Of a stretch of DNA of 64,000 nt, positions 8,530 through 15,598 are shown one piece after another. The notes under the pieces are model-generated. The model did no database searches, was not told the origin of the DNA, and saw nothing but the letters and a program-made list of their open reading frames with translations. The position numbers and the translations under genes are program-made. Source of the stretch: Bacteroidales bacterium (lineage in GTDB: Bacteria; Bacteroidota; Bacteroidia; Bacteroidales; JAADGE01); contig JAIORQ010000024.1 in assembly GCA_021108035.1 (NCBI GenBank), positions 1 to 64,000 of the forward strand, in the 5' to 3' direction. Each line of letters starts with the position of its first letter. Positions within the stretch are counted from its first letter, which is position 1.

Positions 8530-10941
8530 TTAAAATCTCTTTCTTCTCCCCGGATGAATATTAATTATCGGAATATCAATTGTTAATGATATATTGTACA
8601 TCCATTGAGGATTGCTGATAACATTTCCTTCATTGTTAATTTCGGTTAATCCCGGACCGTATTGAAAACCGAAGGAAAGTGCGAGAGGGATATTGCCTCC
8701 GAAACCGTAAATAACAGATGCTCCGGGAGAAAATATATTACCAAGCTGAATTTTATTACTGTATTCTACATTTTTTGTAATAGTAGTTGTTGTATCTGTT
8801 CCGGTAATAACATAACTTGTATCATTTTCTGCTTTTAAACGATAATCAACTATTGCTCCTATGTCGATTAAACTTACAAATAAACTTACCGACCCTCCTT
8901 TTCTGAAAGAAAAAGGAGTATAAGCTACACCGACAGGAGCATATACTTTCCAAAGGTAATTTTCTTTGAAATCTAAATTTGTTTGATTTTTTAAAGCATA
9001 TCCTAAATATGAATTTATTGCAACATTATGCGGTTGATATTTTTTTAAACTTGAACTGCCGGCAGGTAAGGCTATCGATTTAATGATTTGCGATACTGCT
9101 TCGGAACTATCAGCTTGGGCAATTCTTGCTATAAACGATCCATAATAAAATGTCTTTTGAGCATATTTATTTAAGTTTTTAATTGTTTTTTTGTGATTAG
9201 ATGATTTTTTTGTAAAACCATATTCATTTTTTAATACGTTTTTAGATTTAATACTTTTTATAATTGGCCACGAGTCTTGATGAGATTTATGTTCTTTTAA
9301 AATTTTTTTATAATCTGATTTTATATCATCAGATTTATTAAGGTTTTTATCATTCAATATTTCGATAACAGTCTCAAATATATTGGATGCATTTAACATA
9401 GCTTCCGCATAGTTTTTATCATAAATATTGTCAACTGAATTTGCTAATTCTTTACTAATGGTTCTATATTTTTCAATTTTATCAAGATTAATGGTATCAA
9501 TATATTCCATGATATCGAATCCGAAGTTTATTGTATTAAGAGAAGCAAACATGTATTGTCTGTAATCATCCGATTTTAATTTAATGTTATGTTTCTTTTT
9601 ATATCTTATACTATCTTGTACATCATCAAGCTCCTCTGTAACAGAGTTGAATGTTTCAATTAAGTCACGTATTCCCATTATGTTTTTAGCCTGTTTTGAA
9701 AGAATTTCGTGAAATGTAATATCATTTTTCTTGTGTATTAATATACTTCCCTTTTTTTGTTTTGCATTGGAGACAATAATTGAATCTTGTTTAATTTCTA
9801 CGTATCCAGTATCTGTCAAAATTATACTATTTTTACATAAAATATCTCCTTCTTGAAGCACTTTATCTTCCGATAAATAAACAGAGTCTTTGTAAGGATA
9901 AAATGTAATTGCATTCATTAATGATTTTTGGTATAATAATCCTAAATAAATACGAAAAGCTATAGTGTCTTCTGTAAGTATTTTTAAATGTTGATTACTT
10001 ACCCAAGCCATAGAATTTTCGCTCCAAGTTTTTAATGTGTCACGAATTATTCTATTTGATGTTTCGGTTACTCTTATTAAGTGAGAATCATCCTGATATA
10101 TAATATCTGTTGAGTCTTTATTATTCTTTAAAATTATTGAATCGTTTTTAAATCTTAATGATTGGCTTATTAAATCAGTAGTTTGAAATAATGCAAGCAA
10201 ATTTTTAGAGTCTTCGTTGGTAGATTTTTTTAAGGCATCAATTTTTGTAATTTTATGAATAATATCAAACGAATGTTCTTTATTTTGAACATCTTCAATA
10301 ATTTTGAGAAAAATTAATACTTCGGGCAATTCTTCTACAACAAATTTATATTTGGGTAATTCAAGCAAGTCGTCTATTCTAAAAGGCAAGTTTTGAATAT
10401 CTTCCAAAAATTTATTTCGCAAAGTAGATATCCAAATAGTGTATTCGTGAGCAAGCATATTTTCAATAAAATCGGAAGTCTTTGGAAATAATGCTTCTGA
10501 TTCGGGATAATTCGTTAGAAAGTTCTTAAATCGTTGAAAGAATACTATAGTTAATTCTTCTTTTGCACTTGAAATCATAAATTGGGCTAAACCGTCTGCG
10601 ATGGTTGTTACATTTAGGCCGGAAATGCTGCCAGTTAAAATATCTTTAATTTCATTAGCATTACCCCCCCTAACTCCTTCACTTTTACCACTTATTTCAA
10701 TGAATAGATTTTGATCTTCTCCATCTACATAATTAAATGCATTGACAATTTCATTTTTCGTATTATTAATTTTTGGTTGATAATATTTATCCAAAATTGA
10801 AAATACTGTTTCTGAACTATATTTTAATTGACCTCCCTGATCTGTTTCATTTGCAAGTTTGAATGCATCATAATATGCAATTTGACCGAAATTAATAAAA
10901 GAATATGATAGAAGTAAACTAAAAATAACAATTTTTTTCAT
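8530..10941 (-). CDS. Exported protein of unknown function, helical body and barrel-like C-terminus
   Basis: An 803-aa protein I do not recognise. Residues 1-20 are a signal peptide (KKIVIFSLLLSYSFINFGQ). The middle, to about residue 640, is mostly helical, charged and Asn/Lys/Ile-rich. The last ~150 residues alternate short amphipathic strands (YAPVGVAYTPFSF, GGSVSLFVSLIDIGAIVDY, QLGNIFSPGASVIYGFGG, ALSFGFQYGPGL, YNISLTIDIPI) and end in an aromatic-rich strand. This is the look of an outer-membrane beta-domain. Its start codon overlaps the subtilase stop by 4 bases, so the two are probably translationally coupled. It is inferred to be the envelope partner of the subtilase and membrane protein. 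Confidence 0.6.
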   Translation of the reverse strand: MKKIVIFSLLLSYSFINFGQIAYYDAFKLANETDQGGQLKYSSETVFSILDKYYQPKINNTKNEIVNAFNYVDGEDQNLFIEISGKSEGVRGGNANEIKDILTGSISGLNVTTIADGLAQFMISSAKEELTIVFFQRFKNFLTNYPESEALFPKTSDFIENMLAHEYTIWISTLRNKFLEDIQNLPFRIDDLLELPKYKFVVEELPEVLIFLKIIEDVQNKEHSFDIIHKITKIDALKKSTNEDSKNLLALFQTTDLISQSLRFKNDSIILKNNKDSTDIIYQDDSHLIRVTETSNRIIRDTLKTWSENSMAWVSNQHLKILTEDTIAFRIYLGLLYQKSLMNAITFYPYKDSVYLSEDKVLQEGDILCKNSIILTDTGYVEIKQDSIIVSNAKQKKGSILIHKKNDITFHEILSKQAKNIMGIRDLIETFNSVTEELDDVQDSIRYKKKHNIKLKSDDYRQYMFASLNTINFGFDIMEYIDTINLDKIEKYRTISKELANSVDNIYDKNYAEAMLNASNIFETVIEILNDKNLNKSDDIKSDYKKILKEHKSHQDSWPIIKSIKSKNVLKNEYGFTKKSSNHKKTIKNLNKYAQKTFYYGSFIARIAQADSSEAVSQIIKSIALPAGSSSLKKYQPHNVAINSYLGYALKNQTNLDFKENYLWKVYAPVGVAYTPFSFRKGGSVSLFVSLIDIGAIVDYRLKAENDTSYVITGTDTTTTITKNVEYSNKIQLGNIFSPGASVIYGFGGNIPLALSFGFQYGPGLTEINNEGNVISNPQWMYNISLTIDIPIINIHPGRRKRF

Positions 10942-12011
10942 GGTTTATAGATTTTAATTATTGATTTATTGACTGAATCATTATATTTTGTTGATATAGA
11001 ATTGATTTTACTTAATAAATCTGCATATGGTAATTTGCCAAATGTAGAAATTGACAATGCTAATATACCGCTAAACAAAGAGGTAGAGAAGGAACTCCCA
11101 TTTTTATAAGTGTAATATTTATTTTTCCTGATTGAACATGAATATATATCTGATGCAGGTATTATATAATCTAAACTTTTCGGAAATTTATTGTTTTTCA
11201 TATTAAAATCACGATTTACAGAGCCAACAGCAATGCAGAATGGACTTTCTGCCGGATATAAAATCTCATTTCTCAAAAGGCCTTCATTGTTTCCTGCTGC
11301 TGCTATAATATATATTCCTTTTTCATGTATTTTTTTTAATTTATCCTCAATTTTTTGATAATCATAATATGTGATGGATAAACTTAAATTGATAATACTA
11401 AAATCAATCTCTGATTCCAATATAAAGTCAAATGCATTGTCTAACCAAACCCAATATGAGTTAGCAGCATCATCCAAAACTTTTAAATTAAAAATATTAC
11501 ATTTAGGGGCTACTCCAACAACTCCTATACTATTAGAACTTCTTGCACCTATGAGACCGGCTACATTGGTACCATGTCCATTTTTATCTAAATAACCTGA
11601 ATTATCATCTGTGAAATTTTTCGACTCATATTCAGTTCTAAAAAACATTCCTTCAAAATCAGGATGATTTTCATATATCCCTGAATCTAATACAGCGATA
11701 TTAATATCCTTTCCTCCCGAAGCTTTCCAATTTTCAGGAATATCTTTGAAAACTGAATTATAATTTATAAATTTATGTATATATTTTTCAACTTCAACCC
11801 CTTCAAACCCCCCACTCCAAAGATAATCACCGTTAAGATCTTCATACCATTTAGTATTGGGATTATTATCCTCACCCGGCTTTCCCTGAATTTCTTTATC
11901 TTTAACAGTAACTTCAAATCCTTTATAAATTATCCCTTTTAAATTATCTTTATTTTTTTCAGGTTTTTTTGATCTTATATATACATCATTTATTGTTTTT
12001 AATGTTTTCAT
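10938..12011 (-). CDS. Subtilisin-family (S8) serine protease with N-terminal SH3-like domain
   Basis: A 357-aa protein with a complete S8 triad: Asp109 in IAVLDSGI, His146 in NGHGTNVAGLIGA, Ser307 in NGSSFST, plus the oxyanion Asn241 in AAAGNNEG. Residues ~5-70 look like a bacterial SH3 (SH3b) domain ending WYEDLNGDYLWSGGF. There is no signal peptide and no inhibitor-type prodomain, unlike secreted subtilases, so it is predicted to be made active or allosterically held in the cytoplasm. It overlaps the upstream membrane-protein gene by 1 base and the downstream 803-aa gene by 4. Processing of a partner in the same locus is a plausible role, but inferred. Confidence 0.85.
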   Translation of the reverse strand: MKTLKTINDVYIRSKKPEKNKDNLKGIIYKGFEVTVKDKEIQGKPGEDNNPNTKWYEDLNGDYLWSGGFEGVEVEKYIHKFINYNSVFKDIPENWKASGGKDINIAVLDSGIYENHPDFEGMFFRTEYESKNFTDDNSGYLDKNGHGTNVAGLIGARSSNSIGVVGVAPKCNIFNLKVLDDAANSYWVWLDNAFDFILESEIDFSIINLSLSITYYDYQKIEDKLKKIHEKGIYIIAAAGNNEGLLRNEILYPAESPFCIAVGSVNRDFNMKNNKFPKSLDYIIPASDIYSCSIRKNKYYTYKNGSSFSTSLFSGILALSISTFGKLPYADLLSKINSISTKYNDSVNKSIIKIYKP

Positions 12012-13009
12012 TATCCTACAGGTTGTTTTTTGTTTATTTTATTCTCATCTTTTTTAATTGCCAAATAAGTTACTGAACTTATACCCATTAATACTATCAA
12101 GTTTTCATCAAGATGCGGTATTTTATTATTATGCCAAACTTCAAACATAAAATATGAAGCAACAGCAATTGTAAATACAACATTTTGAAACCTGTGAATA
12201 CTTAATCCTTTAGAGTCTGAAAGTATATTCATAAAAAAATTCTCTGATTTGTTCATTTCTTGATGACGTTCAGGGATTTTTGGGTTGTTGCTGTCATTTC
12301 TGTCAATCATTATCCCTCCTATTGTTGTTCCGGCACTAATTCCGAGAAGTGCTAAAACTTGAGGTGTAATTTCTATTTGTACTCCGGTATTACACCAAAT
12401 TACAAAATAAGCAAACAAAACAATAATTGTCCAAAATGCCATTTGTGTTCTTGATAAACTGTAAGGAGGATTCTCTTTATTGTTAACATTATCTCTTAAA
12501 ATACTGCGTCTGTTTTTGTTAATAATAAATATTATAAAAAACATTAAAATAATAATTGTAATTCCTGACCACCATTCTCGCATTAATTTCTTTTCGTCAA
12601 ATACAAGTTTAAAATTTTTATGAATCAGCTCTTTATTCTTGTTGCTTGTACCGATAAATAAATCAACAGAAACTTGTGATCTGTTTTTAGGGTTTATATA
12701 ATTTGATACAGTATCTTCATCTTCGTCAATTTTATTTAACTTGAATTTATAAAGGTGAAAGTTTTTATATACTTTTTCTAATTTGTCAACTTTACTGTTA
12801 TCAATGAATAAAAAAAGCTCGTTTATCTCTGCTTTGGTTGGATAAAGTATCATTAATTCTTCTCCGATTTCTGCTTTCTTAACCTTTGAAATTTTCACTG
12901 ACAGTACCTCTTTGTCAGAAGATTTTTTCTTTACTTGTCCTGTTGCTGCTGTACTGTAAAACAGGAATGGAATCAGTAATATATAAAACAGTTTTTTAAA
13001 TCTTTTCAT
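12011..13009 (-). CDS. Membrane protein with periplasmic domain and duplicated TM module
   Basis: A 332-aa protein. An N-terminal signal or anchor (~5-25, ending TAATGQ) is followed by a ~130-aa charged, probably periplasmic domain and then five hydrophobic segments (~160-178, 197-215, 220-241, 276-294, 303-322). The last four form two similar halves. Each begins SLSRTQMAFWT or GLSIHRFQNVVFT and ends LLGISAGTTIGG or LMGISSVTYLA, so the module arose by internal duplication. I recall related halves in uncharacterised bacterial membrane proteins but know no function. The gene overlaps the subtilase start by 1 base. Inner-membrane location is inferred. Confidence 0.6.
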   Translation of the reverse strand: MKRFKKLFYILLIPFLFYSTAATGQVKKKSSDKEVLSVKISKVKKAEIGEELMILYPTKAEINELFLFIDNSKVDKLEKVYKNFHLYKFKLNKIDEDEDTVSNYINPKNRSQVSVDLFIGTSNKNKELIHKNFKLVFDEKKLMREWWSGITIIILMFFIIFIINKNRRSILRDNVNNKENPPYSLSRTQMAFWTIIVLFAYFVIWCNTGVQIEITPQVLALLGISAGTTIGGIMIDRNDSNNPKIPERHQEMNKSENFFMNILSDSKGLSIHRFQNVVFTIAVASYFMFEVWHNNKIPHLDENLIVLMGISSVTYLAIKKDENKINKKQPVG

Positions 13010-13032
13010 GGTTCAATATTTTTTGTTTTACC

Positions 13033-13064
13033 TACTCTCTCCAAGCTTTTCGGCTTCCGCTTTT
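13033..13064. repeat. Short dispersed repeat (second copy of 6722-6751)
   Basis: Contains CCAAGCTTTTCGGCTTCCGC, nearly identical to the sequence at 6722-6751, again followed by T/A-rich sequence and AGTGTTTA. It lies in the 112-base gap between the amidase and the membrane protein. On the minus strand it can form a small AAGC/GCTT hairpin. It shows that spacers of this island share sequence. Confidence 0.55.
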
Positions 13065-13121
13065 TTTATTTTTAGTGTTTAAATGCTTTTTAAGCTTGCA
13101 TTATTAAATAAATCATTCTTC

Positions 13122-13715
13122 TCAATATAATTCCCCCATCACCCGCAAAATCGCCTCCACATGCCAATTAATAATTCTTTCTCTGCCTTCTTTGGTTAGG
13201 AGGATGTCTTTGCATTCGTCTTTGTTATCCATAAAAAAATTTTCGGTGAGGATGGCGGGCATTTTTGTTTTCAGCAAAACTGTATATCTGTCCTCTTTAT
13301 CAAGGTCGCCGTCGGAATAGTCGGTTCTTAATTTTTTGTTCGGGTATTCTTTTTTGTATTCTTCACCGAATATGGTAGCTATTTTATCGCTTTTGGTTTC
13401 TCCGGACGATGTGAAAATCTCTGATCCGTGTCCGCCGCCGGCATTGGCATGTATGCTCAAATAAAAGCATTTCTTTGCATTGTATTTGTTTGCCCTGTTT
13501 ACGCGTGTTTGAAGTGAAACATCTCTGTATTCGGGTGCAATGTTTACATAAGGAATTTTAAGTGCAGTCAGTTTCTCAATAATTCCGTTTACAATTGCTC
13601 GGTTAAATTCTCCTTCGTAAATATGCGTTCCGTCACTCCATTTCTTTTGTTTCCCTTTGGTTTGGTACTTATTGTCTATAAGTCCGCCGTGTCCGTTGTC
13701 TAATAATACTGTCAT
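13122..13715 (-). CDS. N-acetylmuramoyl-L-alanine amidase (Amidase_3)
   Basis: A 197-aa single-domain enzyme that cleaves the amide between muramic acid and the peptide stem of peptidoglycan. Visible motifs are LLDNGHGG (zinc His9), HIYEGEFNRAI (zinc Glu, ~34-36), YLSIHANAGGG (zinc His, ~90) and ILTENFFMDN (catalytic Glu). No signal peptide and no cell-wall-binding repeat is present, unlike housekeeping AmiC-type enzymes, so it needs another route to the periplasm or acts only on lysis. It is the first gene of the minus-strand island, with a TAnnTTTG box about 30 bases upstream. It could be a phage-type lysin, but no phage genes are near. Confidence 0.85.
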   Translation of the reverse strand: MTVLLDNGHGGLIDNKYQTKGKQKKWSDGTHIYEGEFNRAIVNGIIEKLTALKIPYVNIAPEYRDVSLQTRVNRANKYNAKKCFYLSIHANAGGGHGSEIFTSSGETKSDKIATIFGEEYKKEYPNKKLRTDYSDGDLDKEDRYTVLLKTKMPAILTENFFMDNKDECKDILLTKEGRERIINWHVEAILRVMGELY

Positions 13716-13744
13716 AAGATTAAGTTATTAGTGTATTTAAACTA

Positions 13745-13752
13745 CAAATATA
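13745..13752 (-). promoter_or_regulatory. Candidate -7 box (TATATTTG) for the hydrolase island
   Basis: Minus-strand TATATTTG matches the Bacteroidota TAnnTTTG -7 consensus and lies 30 bases upstream of the amidase start. No good TTG -33 element is found 19 bases further up (ATG instead). No equally good box precedes the other genes of the island, so this may be its main promoter. Confidence 0.4.
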
Positions 13753-14148
13753 AATCATACTACTATCATGTCATAATAGTTTGTATTTTTTTTTATGTTA
13801 CTCAGCATGTTTTTTTGGGTATGTGCCTGAATAATTGATACTTGGCTTTTTTTGACTGTGAAAAGAATTTATTAATAATATTAAAAATTTAACTCCAATC
13901 AAAAAAACTCAATATCTTAATGCATCGATATTGGGATGCTTTGTTTTGAAATTCATGCGAAATGCGTATGGGGAATTTAAAGTCTTTAAAATTGTTATTC
14001 GTAAAAAAATATTCATTAAAAACACACCAATTTAAAAAATGTATTCATTGCCTTAAGATATTTATCATTAATAGTAAGATTTGCTTGTTTTAAATTTACC
14101 AAATAGTCTCTGTCAGCATTCCGTTAATCAAATTTTTTTCACTATTTA
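13753..14148. other. AT-rich divergent spacer
   Basis: The gap between the divergent amidase and lipoprotein genes (13716-14219) is 504 bases and has no convincing ORF. I see only a small hairpin CAATATC/GATATTG (13909-13932) and candidate -7 boxes at each end. Confidence 0.5.
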
Positions 14149-14156
14149 TACATTTG
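14149..14156 (+). promoter_or_regulatory. Candidate -7 box (TACATTTG) for the lipoprotein gene
   Basis: TACATTTG fits TAnnTTTG and lies 63 bases upstream of the ATG at 14220. The -33 region is weak (no TTG at the 19-base spacing). Confidence 0.3.
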
Positions 14157-14219
14157 ATTTCTTTAAAATAATTTTTTTATTTATATTGCATTAATTTTAA
14201 TTTAATAATATAATATCAT

Positions 14220-14651
14220 ATGAAAAATTTAAAACTTTTTGGAATATTAATAATTTTTGCAGTATTATTTTTTTCAAGCTGCGAATCTGTTAATGAAGCT
14301 CAAGTTGTTGCAGATGAATTTTACGAAGCATATAATACAGAAGATGAAGCAAAAATGGAATCTTTATTAGATAAAGAATCTGTTATTGATGCAGGTATTA
14401 AAGATGAATTTTATAATGTATTTGACAAACATTGGCAAGCCTTTGGTAAAGTAACAACACATAAAAAATACGGTTTTTCTACCAGTACAAATAACGGATT
14501 AACAACCGTACTGTTAAAATTTAACTGTGAAACTGAAAAAGGTTCGACCGTTTATGAAAAAATCAGATTTGTAAAAAGAGGTACCGGTTACAAAATCATT
14601 CAATACGAATATAATATTGATAAAACTGTAATTGATAAAACAGAAGATTAG
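14220..14651 (+). CDS. Lipoprotein with NTF2-like fold pattern
   Basis: A 143-aa protein with a lipoprotein signal peptide ending in lipobox FFSSC (Cys about residue 20), so it is membrane-anchored. The mature part begins with a helix typical of NTF2-like or DUF4019-type proteins (ADEFYEAYNTEDEAKMESLLDKES). Alternating strands follow (TTVLLKFNCETE, YEKIRFVKRGTGYKIIQYEY). Such folds often bind small ligands or act as immunity-type proteins; no function can be assigned. A 10-bp stem hairpin follows the gene. Confidence 0.6.
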   Translation: MKNLKLFGILIIFAVLFFSSCESVNEAQVVADEFYEAYNTEDEAKMESLLDKESVIDAGIKDEFYNVFDKHWQAFGKVTTHKKYGFSTSTNNGLTTVLLKFNCETEKGSTVYEKIRFVKRGTGYKIIQYEYNIDKTVIDKTED

Positions 14652-14716
14652 GAACTGAAAAAAAAATTGCAATTCAGACGCAATTATTTTTGGTTTTTAA
14701 TTTCCTTAAACTAAAT

Positions 14717-14747
14717 AAGAAGATATATATCAGGTAAATATCTTCTT
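14717..14747 (+). terminator. Hairpin between lipoprotein and secreted-protein genes
   Basis: Perfect 10-base stem AAGAAGATAT / ATATCTTCTT (14717-14726, 14738-14747) with an 11-base loop, followed by TATAATCTTATT. It lies 66 bases past the lipoprotein stop. The T-tract is weak, so it may be an attenuator or partial terminator. Confidence 0.5.
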
Positions 14748-14785
14748 TATAATCTTATTGTTTATTATAATTTAACTTCTATATC

Positions 14786-15592
14786 ATGAAAAAAATATTA
14801 TTATTAATATTCATTATCACAATTTACATAACATCTTTTGCACAAATTGATGAAAATAAAACAAATTATTACTTTGAAACAGAATATACTGAATATAACA
14901 ATATTATTTTAAAAATAAAAAATCCTGTTTCAAAATATAATTTTGCAAAATTTGAACTAAAAATAAATAATAAAAGTGAGAACTATATTTATTTTTTACA
15001 GGAAGAATGTATATTTAAATACAAAGAAGGCAACTTTATGCCAAAAGCGACAAAACATCCGCTAATAATTAGACCTGCCGGGGAAAAAAGTCCGACACTA
15101 ACAGTTAAGGAAGGAACACATTTTTTAACTGATAATTTTGAATTCATTCCAAACGGCATATATACATTCCCTGCTGAAGGTGTTACAGCAGCAGCTGAAG
15201 ATTTTCATTTACCTCCAAGTGTAAACCAATTTACAGCAGGTAATTTTAAAATAAAAATGCTGAAAATTAAAAAAGAAACCGATGAAACTGTTGTAAAATT
15301 TGAATGTATCTATCACGGAGATAAAATTGGCATTGTTTCTCCTTCTATGGCAGTATTAAAAACAGAAAACGGAAAAGAATGGGCAAATGTCAGATCTGAT
15401 ATGAAACCAAAAATATTGCAAAAAGGCGATAAGACATCCTTTGTAATAGTGTTTGAAATCTCCGGAAAAATTACAGATATGCAATTTGCTGATATGGATA
15501 TAGTTTGGAAAAATACTTTTAGTGAAACCGATTTAAAAGAAGTAAAATTTGAAAGCAAAAATATTAAATTAAATTACGTTAAAAAAAAATAA
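14786..15592 (+). CDS. Secreted protein of unknown function
   Basis: A 268-aa protein with a clear signal peptide (residues 1-20, KKILLLIFIITIYITSFAQ). The mature part is beta-rich, with immunoglobulin-like strand patterns (YNNIILKIKNPVSKYNFAKFELKIN, TVVKFECIYHGDKIGIVSPS, SFVIVFEISGKITDMQFADM). No catalytic motif, membrane helix or sorting domain is seen. It ends 6 bases before the TTG start of the sensor-like gene, so the two are probably co-transcribed, and it may be a periplasmic partner of that receptor. That pairing is inference. Confidence 0.55.
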   Translation: MKKILLLIFIITIYITSFAQIDENKTNYYFETEYTEYNNIILKIKNPVSKYNFAKFELKINNKSENYIYFLQEECIFKYKEGNFMPKATKHPLIIRPAGEKSPTLTVKEGTHFLTDNFEFIPNGIYTFPAEGVTAAAEDFHLPPSVNQFTAGNFKIKMLKIKKETDETVVKFECIYHGDKIGIVSPSMAVLKTENGKEWANVRSDMKPKILQKGDKTSFVIVFEISGKITDMQFADMDIVWKNTFSETDLKEVKFESKNIKLNYVKKK

Positions 15593-15598
15593 TTCTGT

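Noticed and set aside
13122-13715. Prophage lysis cassette
   Set aside because: The amidase is lysin-like, but no holin, capsid, tail or integrase genes are near.
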